Origin: CAZDBA01 sp964503615
GTDB lineage: Bacteria > Planctomycetota > Planctomycetia > Pirellulales > Pirellulaceae
Reading direction: 5' to 3'
Length of the DNA: 16,650 nt
NCBI GenBank assembly: GCA_964503615.1
Contig: CAZDBA010000113.1
Span: 1 to 16,650 of the forward strand
Shown here: one piece after another, positions 1-5,736 of the stretch
Layout of the letters: every line of letters starts with the position of its first letter
How positions within the stretch are numbered: the first letter of the stretch is position 1
Notes under the pieces: model-generated
What the model was told of the DNA's origin: nothing
The model's input: only the letters and a program-made list of their open reading frames with translations
Database searches by the model: none
Translations under genes and position numbers: made by a program

Positions 1-14
1 TGGACGAAGGGGCC
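1..14 (-). tRNA. 5' tip of a further tRNA gene, Glu-like, cut by the window edge
   Basis: Read on the minus strand, the first 14 bases give GGCCCCTTCGTCCA. This looks like the acceptor 5' strand, positions 8-9 and the start of the D arm of a tRNA, closest to bacterial tRNA-Glu (GGCCCCTTCGTCTA). The anticodon lies outside the window, so identity is a guess. It shows that array 1 continues to the left. Confidence 0.5.
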
Positions 15-81
15 TTAAAAAGGGAGAGATCTAATTGTGAGAGACAGGGGCTAGCGCCCTGCCGCTCACGAGCGTTGCTAG

Positions 82-153
82 TACCCCGTCGAGGAATCGA
101 ACCTCGTCCAACTGTTCCGTAAACAGTGATGCAATCCATCACACCCACAGGGC
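82..153 (-). tRNA. tRNA-Arg (anticodon ACG)
   Basis: A 72-nt cloverleaf without encoded CCA. The acceptor is GCCCTGT/ACGGGGT with a G1-U72 wobble and A73. The D stem is GTGT/GCAT, the anticodon stem ACTGT/ACAGT with loop TTACGGA, and the T stem CGAGG/CCTCG with a standard T loop. ACG reads CGU after A34-to-inosine editing by TadA. Position 8 is G rather than the near-universal U. It lies about 40 nt from its Arg-TCG paralog, whose T arm is the same. Confidence 0.85.
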
Positions 154-192
154 TTGTTTGGCAAACTCCAAATCGAATTTGAGTTTACTCAG

Positions 193-263
193 TACCTCGT
201 CGAGGAATCGAACCTCGTCTAACTGTTTCGAAGACAGTCGTGCATCCATCACACTCACCAGGC
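193..263 (-). tRNA. tRNA-Arg (anticodon TCG)
   Basis: A 71-nt cloverleaf, no encoded CCA, A73. Anticodon stem ACTGT/ACAGT with loop CTTCGAA; D stem GTGT/GCAC; T arm shared with the neighbouring Arg-ACG gene. The acceptor GCCTGGT/ACGAGGT has a G1-U72 wobble and a G5-G68 mismatch, so the acceptor is weakened. The two Arg genes look like a tandem duplication with an anticodon change. Confidence 0.85.
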
Positions 264-304
264 ATAAATTTTGTCTTTCAAACACGGTGGTTGAAAAACG
301 AGAG

Positions 305-378
305 CGGGAAAGGAGGGATTCGAACCCTCGACCTTGCGGTTAACAGCCGCCTGCTCTTGCCACTAAAGCTACTCTCCC
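305..378 (-). tRNA. tRNA-Asn (anticodon GTT)
   Basis: A 74-nt cloverleaf. Acceptor GGGAGAG/CTTTCCC, U8-A9, D stem GCTT/GAGC with a GG-containing loop, anticodon loop CTGTTAA, T stem GAGGG/CCCTC, discriminator G73 as expected for Asn. No encoded CCA. One of the more canonical members of the array. Confidence 0.92.
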
Positions 379-451
379 AATATTCGCATACGTTTTTAAA
401 TTGTTTTGGTCGGTCACGATCCAGCAACCAAACTGTCGCAAAACTACCAAG

Positions 452-523
452 TCCGGGGAGAAGGATTCGAACCTTCACTATCTGCTTCAAAGGCAGATGG
501 CCTAACCGTTAGCCGATCCCCGA
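452..523 (-). tRNA. tRNA-Gln (anticodon TTG)
   Basis: A 72-nt cloverleaf with acceptor TCGGGGA/TCCCCGG (U1-G72; a weak first pair starting with U is usual for bacterial Gln), anticodon stem ATCTGC/GCAGAT around loop CTTTGAA, T stem GAAGG/CCTTC and A73. CCA is not encoded. Reads CAA. Confidence 0.9.
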
Positions 524-545
524 GAAAAAAATTGAATGTTAAAAG

Positions 546-619
546 TCGTACGGGCGAGATTCGAACTCGCAAACACTTGTTCTTGAGACAAGCCGCTCAA
601 GCCGTTGGCGTACCGTACG
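546..619 (-). tRNA. tRNA with Leu anticodon CAA on a short (class I) body
   Basis: A 74-nt cloverleaf with perfect acceptor CGTACGG/CCGTACG (C1-G72), A73, U8-A9, a three-pair D stem CGC/GCG, anticodon stem CTTGT/ACAAG around loop CTCAAGA, and T stem GCGAG/CTCGC. The anticodon CAA reads UUG (Leu). The variable region is only about 5 nt, whereas bacterial tRNA-Leu normally has a long variable arm. The body is identical to the gene at 4421-4494 except at positions 34, 36 and 37. Which synthetase charges it cannot be told from sequence. No encoded CCA. Confidence 0.8.
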
Positions 620-651
620 ATTCTTGAACACGAAATTCTCGAATACAAAAG

Positions 652-727
652 CGACCCATGCCGGATTTGAACCGTGCGATCTCCGCCGTGACAGGGCGGC
701 GTCCACTCCAGACTGGACCAATGGGCC
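652..727 (-). tRNA. tRNA-Asp (anticodon GTC), copy with a T-stem insertion
   Basis: Acceptor GGCCCAT/ATGGGTC, anticodon stem CCGCC/GGCGG with loop CTGTCAC, and G73 as expected for Asp. It is one base longer (76 nt) than the copy at 4507-4581. The 5' T-stem strand is GCACGG against CCGGC, which needs a bulged A, while the other copy has a clean ACCGG/CCGGT. It may fold poorly or be decaying. Confidence 0.8.
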
Positions 728-783
728 TTGAGAAAGAAATCAAATGCAAACCCAGAATGGGTTTCGCGATGAGACTATGATTT

Positions 784-891
784 GAGTGTTTGAGCGCTTT
801 AGTCGCGCACACTCACAAGCATGTGGCAAAGCCCTGCGGCGCGCCATGCCATTGCATTGTCGGCATGCTCGCTTGGCCTCGGTTAGCCAAG
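784..891 (-). other. Three consecutive hairpins between the esterase-like gene and tRNA-Asp
   Basis: The 187-nt gap 728-914 holds three inverted repeats in a row: GAGTGT/ACACTC (784-814), CATGCC/GGCATG (845-867) and CTTGGC/GCCAAG (872-891). They lie just past the stop of the esterase-like gene in its direction of transcription. No U-run follows, so they are not standard intrinsic terminators. They could stabilise the mRNA 3' end, mark a processing site between mRNA and tRNA, or be a small structured RNA. Confidence 0.4.
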
Positions 892-914
892 GGTGAATGC
901 GTAAGAACCGCCTG

Positions 915-2234
915 CTAACGAGAAATGGCGGAGACTTTTTTCGATCCGTCAAAAACCAACGCCTCTTCGGGTACCCGAAACAGGTAGATCATTGTGGCGT
1001 TATCGCGAATGAAATCGTTGTCCGAAGCAACCAAAAGCAGCCGATCTCCATTCGAGAAATCTGGCCCAAATGCCAACCCCTCGATCTTCTCCGGCATCTG
1101 AGTGCCAGCAAGATTCCACTTCGGATCCAGCAAGTCAATCAACACTCGTTTGCTGACACTTTTGATCTCTTTATCCAACTCTCTGGGAGGCAGTTTTTCG
1201 ACGCTGCGAACATCAGATGCATCAGCGACCGAAACCAGAACTAGCTTTTTGAATTGAGCTTCCTCGCCTGCGAGACCATCTCGTTCAATCGCAATAAAAC
1301 TATTGCTGTCGCAAGCCAAAATCTCATTTAGCTTGTTCGAGCCATCGTCCAGAGAGTAAACATACTCTTGGCAACATTCACCTGTGGTTTCGAAAACTGG
1401 CAGGCGGCAGTTCAGCCCCGTCGGCTTGTCAGTCGGAAGCATCCGAAAAGAGTCTTGTAATAAAGGGCTCTGCATGAGACCAAACAATCGTTTCCCATCG
1501 GGAGCAATGGCAAGCCCTTCCATGCCTCGATTCGACTGGCGACCCGAAACGTTTTTTGGGTTCTCCGTTGGCTTCGAAACATCCGGGTTTTCCACTAATA
1601 GGCGGTTGGGCATCCTAAACTCTCGAATGAACTCGCCGTTTGGCGAAAACTCAATCAATCGTGGACCATACTCATCAGAGATGAATAAGTTTCCATCGTC
1701 GCCAACTCTTATGCCTTCTGGGTCTAGCCGACTCGTGTGTGTTTCAGAAGCCACAACTGATGACGCCAAACCTGTATAAGGAATTCGCCGTTTGTCCTTG
1801 AGTAAAACCGTGCTGACGAGTTCGGTCGTGATGTCTGGATGCTGGTCATCTTCGGAGTTGATCGAGATTCGAACTTGATGAACTCGGCAGCTCCAGTCCA
1901 CAGCACCATCCAAAGGGCCTCGGTCTGGCAAGCACCAGTAACGATCCCCTTCTCCAGTCCACGCAATCGCTGAAATGCCGCCCAGCATATTGTTGGTAAA
2001 TTCTGTGCCCGGAGCGATAACGTCATCGGTGGTACCTGACTCAGGAATCAATACCTCTGACAAATCGGACAAGTCTAACGAGTCGCCTGCAATCGAAGCT
2101 GCGCCGATCAAAGCGACTGATTCTTTGACCAAATCCTGTCGCGTCTGCCCTGACAAGCTCGCTTCGATCAAAAAGGTGAAACAAAAAGCAATCAAGCAAA
2201 TAAGTTGAATCCGAAACATCCGTTGTTTTTCCAT
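915..2234 (-). CDS. Secreted protein of the phytase-type esterase-like family
   Basis: About 439 residues. The N-terminus MEKQRMFRIQLICLIAFCFT is a likely Sec signal peptide, so the protein should act outside the cytoplasm. The body matches the esterase-like-activity-of-phytase propeller domain (PF13449 type) by its recurring motifs: AIAWTGEGDRYWCLPDRGP near the N-terminus, then DPEGIRVGDDGNLFISDEYGP, RGMEGLAIAPDGKRLFGLMQS and IEGLAFGPD near the C-terminus. The substrate is unknown; a phosphoester or other extracellular substrate is a family-level guess. I chose the ATG at 2234. A longer reading begins with TTG at 2261 inside the end of the upstream gene, and an ATG at 2219 would still leave a signal peptide. 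It is the last gene of the three-gene operon, 13 nt after the DUF1559 gene, and lies between the two tRNA arrays. Confidence 0.8.
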   Translation of the reverse strand: MEKQRMFRIQLICLIAFCFTFLIEASLSGQTRQDLVKESVALIGAASIAGDSLDLSDLSEVLIPESGTTDDVIAPGTEFTNNMLGGISAIAWTGEGDRYWCLPDRGPLDGAVDWSCRVHQVRISINSEDDQHPDITTELVSTVLLKDKRRIPYTGLASSVVASETHTSRLDPEGIRVGDDGNLFISDEYGPRLIEFSPNGEFIREFRMPNRLLVENPDVSKPTENPKNVSGRQSNRGMEGLAIAPDGKRLFGLMQSPLLQDSFRMLPTDKPTGLNCRLPVFETTGECCQEYVYSLDDGSNKLNEILACDSNSFIAIERDGLAGEEAQFKKLVLVSVADASDVRSVEKLPPRELDKEIKSVSKRVLIDLLDPKWNLAGTQMPEKIEGLAFGPDFSNGDRLLLVASDNDFIRDNATMIYLFRVPEEALVFDGSKKVSAISR

Positions 2235-2247
2235 GGAACGAGCTAAA

Positions 2248-3246
2248 TTAAAAGTCTTCAACTACTTCGCCGCCGGCACGTGTACACAAACCAACGAAGG
2301 TCTCTGGCGCGATCGAATCTGAAATGAAATGAGTCGACCCATCGGCCATGGCAAAATTTGCCCCGCCATCGTGAAACGAAAAAGCCTCACTTACGTTGAT
2401 CGCATTGATCATCCTTGGGCCATGCCTGTCTAGCCCATCGTTGGTGGCTCCGTTGATGCTGAAGCCGCAATCTGGGTCAGCCCATCCCGTACCATCCTCG
2501 GGTACGAAGCTGCCGTTGAAATCAATGACTTTGTCGTCACGGTATCTGGCAAAGTCTTCGCTGGTCATTTTCCCGCTGGCGATGTGCACTTCGGGTTGCC
2601 CTGCACACTCGGCCACATAAAGTGTGTTGCTCAATCCATCTGTAGCCACAGCAATCCGGTTTTCGACGAATCTGGACAACAGTCCAGATCGGGCCTCTTC
2701 GCCAGGATCAGCGATGCCGAGGACATCGGTGTAAACTCGCCTTTTAACCTCGTTGATCGATCCGTAGTCTCCTGCTGCCGCCCCCAAACAATGATAGGGA
2801 TCTACTCCATCGGGCGTGGGCGAAGAAGGGCATTGATAAATCGACAGTTGTGTTGAGATTACGCTCAAGTTGCCTGATCCATTCGCATCAAACCATGGGG
2901 CGTTGTAGTCAAAGTTGTCGCTGAGATTGACTTGCTCGATGAACGGCAACAATAACGTTGTCCAACTTTGAAACGCTGTTTCAGCACGGGAGTTCGCAGT
3001 CTGACTGGCGGGAATCCGCTGATCATTGGGTTCCAAACGACTGGGAGGAAACGTATTGTGAGCACTTTCGTAGTTGTGAAGGGACAGGCCCAGCTGACGC
3101 ATATTGTTCAAGCATTGAGTCCGTCTGGCCGCTTCACGCACCGACTGAACGGCCGGTAGCAGCATTCCGATCAGAATGCCAATGATTGCAATCACAACCA
3201 ATAACTCGACCAACGTAAATCCGTTGAACCGATTAGTATTTCTCAT
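2248..3246 (-). CDS. DUF1559 protein with type IV pilin-like N-terminus
   Basis: 332 residues. Residues 8-33 form the prepilin signature: a short basic leader, then GFTLVELLVVIAIIGILIGM, cleaved and N-methylated by prepilin peptidase in this class. It continues into the planctomycete DUF1559 (PF07596) domain, with AVQSVREAARRTQCLNNMRQ and LHNYESAHNTFPPS after the helix and the typical C-terminal HDGGANFAMADGSTHFISDS. Such proteins occur in very many copies in planctomycete genomes and are thought to be pseudopilin-like envelope proteins; the exact role is unknown. The ATG at 3246 has an upstream AGGA about 7 nt away. It lies 62 nt after the dockerin gene and just before the esterase-like gene, so the three are probably co-transcribed. 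Confidence 0.92.
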   Translation of the reverse strand: MRNTNRFNGFTLVELLVVIAIIGILIGMLLPAVQSVREAARRTQCLNNMRQLGLSLHNYESAHNTFPPSRLEPNDQRIPASQTANSRAETAFQSWTTLLLPFIEQVNLSDNFDYNAPWFDANGSGNLSVISTQLSIYQCPSSPTPDGVDPYHCLGAAAGDYGSINEVKRRVYTDVLGIADPGEEARSGLLSRFVENRIAVATDGLSNTLYVAECAGQPEVHIASGKMTSEDFARYRDDKVIDFNGSFVPEDGTGWADPDCGFSINGATNDGLDRHGPRMINAINVSEAFSFHDGGANFAMADGSTHFISDSIAPETFVGLCTRAGGEVVEDF

Positions 3247-3308
3247 AACTTTCCTAACTACGAGTTGTACAAAAAGATCTAAACTTTCGCTTCGCGATGC
3301 TTGAAGCC

Positions 3309-4289
3309 TTACTGCGGATTACTCAGCAATCCAATGAAAGGACTAATGTCCTGGAAATCCACCATTTGGTCCTGATTGATATCAGCTTCAGCAAGAAACA
3401 TGTTGCTTGAAAGGAAGCCAATGAACGGACCGATATCCGAAAAGTTGACTTCACCGTCCTGGTTGACGTCTCCCAGCAATGTCTGAGCTCGTAGAGCGGA
3501 CAAGTCTTGCATTTGTGTGCCGCCGCTAAACAAGTTGGCTCCACCAAAGCTACTGGACGTTCCGTCGTCGTAGGGGGCAGTGGCAAGCTCCAAAGCCAGC
3601 CAGCCATCTAGTGTTGCGTCTGGTGCGATCAAGCCTTCTAACTTGCCAACTTCTCGACTACTCACGCCTGATAGATTGCCATCACCTTCGCCGGTTGGTC
3701 CAGAGACCACATTGCCATCAGCATCCATAATGGTTAGTTGCCAGTTGTCATTTCCAACAGAAAACTCACCTGCCAAACCGTCATTGGTAGTCGCAGTCAA
3801 AAGTGTTCCCGAGACCTGCTCCTGCGTCGTGCAAAAATTCATGTGCCAGTCATCAGCGCTCGGATCGAACGAAACATCGGTCGACGTGTTGATTCCAGCT
3901 ATTCCACCTGCATCCGGAGTCTCGATGAACGTGAGCATGGTGCCGCGCTCGACTGCGGCCCAGATACTGTCGTTGCTGAGTGTGATTGTTCCCTGTGCAT
4001 TAACACCTGGGCTCACCTCTTCCTCTTCAGTCCAGTTGAGCGTCCAGCCTCGCATATCTACGATTGATGATTCTGCATCGCCAATAACGAGTAACTCGAA
4101 CCAATTGCCGCCATTGCCTTGAATTCTTCCAAAGGCAGTGTCGGCTTGATCACTGTCTGCAAACAGCACCTCATCTAGGTGGTTACTCCCTGATACTGCG
4201 TTGTATTCGTTAAGGATAACTTGGGCGTTTAGCGTCGCGGTTGCAGTAAATAATGTAGTAACAACAAATGCGATCAGCAGTTTTTTCAT
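3309..4289 (-). CDS. Secreted lamin-tail-like protein with C-terminal dockerin repeats
   Basis: 326 residues. Residues 1-22 are a clear signal peptide (basic MKK, hydrophobic core, ending in LNA). Residues about 24-130 resemble a lamin-tail domain: VILNEYNAVSG, then NWFELLVIGD, VDMRGWTLNW and GTITLSNDSIW. The last 56 residues hold two dockerin type I / EF-hand-like calcium loops, GDVNQDGEVNFSDI and ADINQDQMVDFQDI, each followed by a similar PFIGxLS helix. Paired dockerin loops are common at the C-termini of planctomycete exported proteins and may dock them to a partner. The ATG has GAGG about 6 nt upstream. First gene of the operon. Function unknown beyond being exported. Confidence 0.82.
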   Translation of the reverse strand: MKKLLIAFVVTTLFTATATLNAQVILNEYNAVSGSNHLDEVLFADSDQADTAFGRIQGNGGNWFELLVIGDAESSIVDMRGWTLNWTEEEEVSPGVNAQGTITLSNDSIWAAVERGTMLTFIETPDAGGIAGINTSTDVSFDPSADDWHMNFCTTQEQVSGTLLTATTNDGLAGEFSVGNDNWQLTIMDADGNVVSGPTGEGDGNLSGVSSREVGKLEGLIAPDATLDGWLALELATAPYDDGTSSSFGGANLFSGGTQMQDLSALRAQTLLGDVNQDGEVNFSDIGPFIGFLSSNMFLAEADINQDQMVDFQDISPFIGLLSNPQ

Positions 4290-4330
4290 CGGAACCTCAA
4301 AGTTGATTTGTTTTGAAGTGCCAGATGATA

Positions 4331-4361
4331 ATGGTACAAGATGAAGAAACTGTTAAGTCAA
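4331..4361 (-). promoter_or_regulatory. Possible promoter of the dockerin operon
   Basis: On the minus strand TTGACT (4356-4361) is followed after 19 nt by TACCAT (4331-4336), about 40 nt upstream of the ATG at 4289. The -35 lies inside the inverted repeat GTTAAGTCAACGTTAAC (4352-4368), which could be an operator. The spacing is longer than ideal and the -10 is poor, so this is tentative. Confidence 0.3.
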
Positions 4362-4420
4362 CGTTAACATCTAAATTAAAAGCACAGCCTCAATTCGAAT
4401 TCAAAACGATTCGTTAAAAG

Positions 4421-4494
4421 TCGTACGGGCGAGATTCGAACTCGCAAACACTTGTTTCTAAGACAAGCCGCTCAAGCCGTTGGCGTACCGTACG
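4421..4494 (-). tRNA. tRNA with Leu anticodon TAG on a short (class I) body
   Basis: A 74-nt cloverleaf identical to 546-619 except at anticodon-loop positions 34, 36 and 37 (loop CTTAGAA here, CTCAAGA there). TAG reads CUA (Leu); it is not an amber suppressor, which would be CTA. Acceptor CGTACGG/CCGTACG, C1-G72, A73, variable region about 5 nt instead of the long arm expected of tRNA-Leu. No encoded CCA. Amino-acid identity is uncertain. Confidence 0.8.
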
Positions 4495-4506
4495 CGAAAA
4501 CACTAG

Positions 4507-4581
4507 CGACCCATACCGGATTTGAACCGGTGATCTCCGCCGTGACAGGGCGGCGTCCACTCCAGACTGGACCAATGGGCC
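4507..4581 (-). tRNA. tRNA-Asp (anticodon GTC), intact copy
   Basis: A 75-nt canonical cloverleaf: acceptor GGCCCAT/ATGGGTC, anticodon loop CTGTCAC on stem CCGCC/GGCGG, T stem ACCGG/CCGGT with loop TTCAAAT, G73. No encoded CCA. This is the better-folding member of the Asp pair. Confidence 0.93.
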
Positions 4582-4621
4582 TTTAGGGAAGAAATGTGAT
4601 CGCCTAGTGGCAATTACTTTG

Positions 4622-4635
4622 GACGCGAAAGCGTC
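4622..4635. other. Short GNRA-capped hairpin between tRNA genes
   Basis: GACGC-GAAA-GCGTC forms a perfect 5-bp stem with a GAAA tetraloop when read on the plus strand (TTTC on the minus). It lies in the 110-nt spacer between tRNA-Asp and tRNA-Gly(TCC). It may be an RNA processing or folding element, or chance. Confidence 0.3.
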
Positions 4636-4691
4636 TGTAATGGTAACTCGCAGCTGTTTCTCGCTGACACGTCAGGTTTCCATAAATTAAG

Positions 4692-4763
4692 AGTGTCCTG
4701 CGAGAATCGAACTCGCCTAACCTGAGTGGAAGTCAGGCACCTATGCCGCTCGGCCAAGGACAC
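4692..4763 (-). tRNA. tRNA-Gly (anticodon TCC) with a class II-like D arm
   Basis: A 72-nt cloverleaf: acceptor GTGTCCT/AGGACAC, U73 as usual for bacterial Gly, anticodon stem CCTGA/TCAGG with loop CTTCCAC, T stem GCGAG/CTCGC. The D arm begins TGGCCGAGCGG with a three-pair stem, the style of Ser/Leu/Tyr tRNAs, yet the variable loop is short. Reads GGA. No encoded CCA. Confidence 0.85.
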
Positions 4764-4857
4764 GATTTTAAGTTTGCAAACTTCATTGGCTGAAAAACGA
4801 TTTAGCGTTCATGAAACTTGCAGCGTAAAGATCAAAAAGAATGAAGACCGTTTCCTG

Positions 4858-4883
4858 CTACGCGGACCGATTTGTCCGCGTAG
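4858..4883. other. Perfect 10-bp inverted repeat in a tRNA spacer
   Basis: CTACGCGGAC-CGATTT-GTCCGCGTAG is a perfect GC-rich hairpin in the 136-nt spacer between Gly-TCC and Gly-GCC, 17 nt from the 3' end of Gly-GCC in transcription order. No U-run follows on the minus strand. It could pause transcription, guide RNase processing or protect RNA ends. A 14-nt palindrome, AAGTTTGCAAACTT (4770-4783), lies in the same spacer. Confidence 0.45.
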
Positions 4884-4899
4884 CCCGTCATCTTCCAAG

Positions 4900-4970
4900 A
4901 GCACCCAGTGGGAATCGAACCCACACTTCCGCCATGGCAAGGCAGTAGGCTACCGCTACATCATGGGTGC
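4900..4970 (-). tRNA. tRNA-Gly (anticodon GCC)
   Basis: A 71-nt cloverleaf: acceptor GCACCCA/TGGGTGC, D arm starting GATGTAGCGG, anticodon stem CTGCC/GGCGG with loop TTGCCAT, T stem GTGGG/CCCAC, U73. Close to a normal bacterial Gly tRNA. No encoded CCA. Confidence 0.92.
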
Positions 4971-5142
4971 AAAAACAGGTGAGCTTTACAACGCCATCCG
5001 AAGATGAACCCGGCCAATTAGTCGTGCACTCCAGCAGAGCCGCATCAACAATAGCCGTCGCAAAGCCACCTGTGTAAAAAGGCTTTATGCAATTTCCAAT
5101 TTTCAAAGATCAATACATTGATGCGATGGTCACATCAACAAG

Positions 5143-5214
5143 AGCACTGGGCGAGAATCGAACTCGCGTCGCCGCCATACCAAGGCGGAGTCTTGGCCGC
5201 TAGACGACCAGTGC
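5143..5214 (-). tRNA. tRNA-Thr (anticodon GGT)
   Basis: A 72-nt cloverleaf: acceptor GCACTGG/CCAGTGC, D stem GTCT/AGAC, anticodon stem CCGCC/GGCGG with loop TTGGTAT, T stem GCGAG/CTCGC, U73. Reads ACC/ACU. The 172-nt spacer to Gly-GCC (4971-5142) has no tRNA; it contains an AAAGCC/GGCTTT inverted repeat near 5060-5088. No encoded CCA. Confidence 0.9.
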
Positions 5215-5229
5215 TTAAAAAGTTTTCAG

Positions 5230-5302
5230 TGGGTTCAGAGGGATTCGAACCCTCTCCGATCTGGGTAAGAGCCAGACATGCTGCCAATAACACCTTGAAC
5301 CC
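5230..5302 (-). tRNA. tRNA-Lys (anticodon CTT)
   Basis: A 73-nt cloverleaf: acceptor GGGTTCA/TGAACCC, D stem GTGT/GCAT, anticodon stem TCTGG/CCAGA with loop CTCTTAC, T stem GAGGG/CCCTC, A73. Reads AAG. Only 15 nt separate it from tRNA-Thr. No encoded CCA. Confidence 0.9.
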
Positions 5303-5390
5303 GGAGTGTTTAAAACGAAGTTGTGCTGTGTTTTTTAAGTCCCTTAATTAGTTTGTGTTGTGCTCGGTTGTTTGTTGTTTCTGGTTTCAG

Positions 5391-5463
5391 TCGGCGCGGA
5401 AGGAATCGAACCTTCGCCCTGGTGCTTATAAGACACCTGCTCTTACCACTGAGCCACGCGCCG
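5391..5463 (-). tRNA. tRNA-Ile (anticodon TAT)
   Basis: A 73-nt cloverleaf: acceptor CGGCGCG/CGCGCCG (C1-G72), D stem GCTC/GAGC, anticodon stem GGTGT/GCACC with loop CTTATAA, T stem GAAGG/CCTTC, A73. TAT would read AUA. Most bacteria instead read AUA with a CAT-anticodon tRNA modified to lysidine by TilS, so a genomic Ile-TAT is uncommon. No encoded CCA. Confidence 0.88.
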
Positions 5464-5485
5464 TTTTTGGCACATTGTCAGAGAG

Positions 5486-5557
5486 TCGGACCGAAGGGAT
5501 TCGAACCCTTACTTAGAGGCTTAAAAGGCCACTGTGCTGCCGTTACACTACGATCCG
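5486..5557 (-). tRNA. tRNA-Lys (anticodon TTT)
   Basis: A 72-nt cloverleaf: acceptor CGGATCG/CGGTCCG (C1-G72, one G-U pair), D stem GTGT/GCAC, anticodon stem GTGGC/GCCTC with a U28-U42 mismatch, loop CTTTTAA, T stem AAGGG/CCCTT, A73. Reads AAA/AAG. C1-G72 is unusual, since Lys tRNAs normally begin with G. No encoded CCA. Confidence 0.87.
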
Positions 5558-5655
5558 AAATTTGATATTCGGGCCGCGCGTTTCCATCGAGATCGCATGG
5601 TGGATTGTTCCTTTGACTAAGTAATTAGATTTGTTTTGAACTAATGTTTTTTCAG

Positions 5656-5727
5656 TGGTAGCCCTGAGAATTGAACCCAGCGCAACTTAGTTATCAGCCA
5701 AGTTTGGGCGACCAGCCCTCGACTACC
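5656..5727 (-). tRNA. tRNA-Ile (anticodon GAT) with a very short D loop
   Basis: A 72-nt cloverleaf: acceptor GGTAGTC/GGCTACC, D stem GGGC/GCCC closing a loop of only five bases (TGGTC), anticodon stem CTTGG/CTAAG with loop CTGATAA, T stem CTGGG/CTCAG (one G-U), A73. Reads AUC/AUU. The short D loop departs from normal tRNA-Ile. No encoded CCA. Confidence 0.82.
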
Positions 5728-5736
5728 GTTGTTTAG

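Larger units (their letters stand above)
536..728 (-). repeat. Copy 1 of the duplicated Leu-anticodon + Asp tRNA pair
   Basis: This segment is repeated in the same orientation at 4411-4582. Bases 538-581 and 4413-4456 are identical, including eight bases beyond the tRNA 3' end. The two Leu-anticodon tRNAs differ only in the anticodon loop and the Asp genes differ by a few bases. The spacer between the tRNAs is longer here (32 nt) than in the other copy (12 nt). The two copies flank the three-gene protein operon. Confidence 0.85.
4411..4582 (-). repeat. Copy 2 of the duplicated Leu-anticodon + Asp tRNA pair
   Basis: Direct repeat of 536-728, with 44 identical bases at 4413-4456. It lies on the other side of the protein operon. 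Recombination between the copies would remove the operon and leave one Asp-Leu pair. Confidence 0.85.

Noticed and set aside
546..619. 8-bp acceptor with an extra -1 base as in tRNA-His
   Set aside because: U(-1) could pair with A73 here, but the twin gene at 4421-4494 has G at that position, so the pairing is not conserved, and the anticodon is not His.
158..627. Several overlapping short plus-strand frames across array 1, e.g. one ending RRDSNPRPCG and others with GFEPS-like motifs
   Set aside because: They are translations of the antisense of tRNA T arms (GGATTCGAACCC), a well-known source of false proteins. No ribosome sites or conservation-like features.
4421..4494. Amber suppressor tRNA
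   Set aside because: The anticodon is TAG, which reads CUA. An amber suppressor would carry CTA.
536..4582. Insertion sequence or integron between the Asp-Leu copies
   Set aside because: No transposase, integrase or terminal inverted repeats were seen; the block holds only three envelope-type genes.
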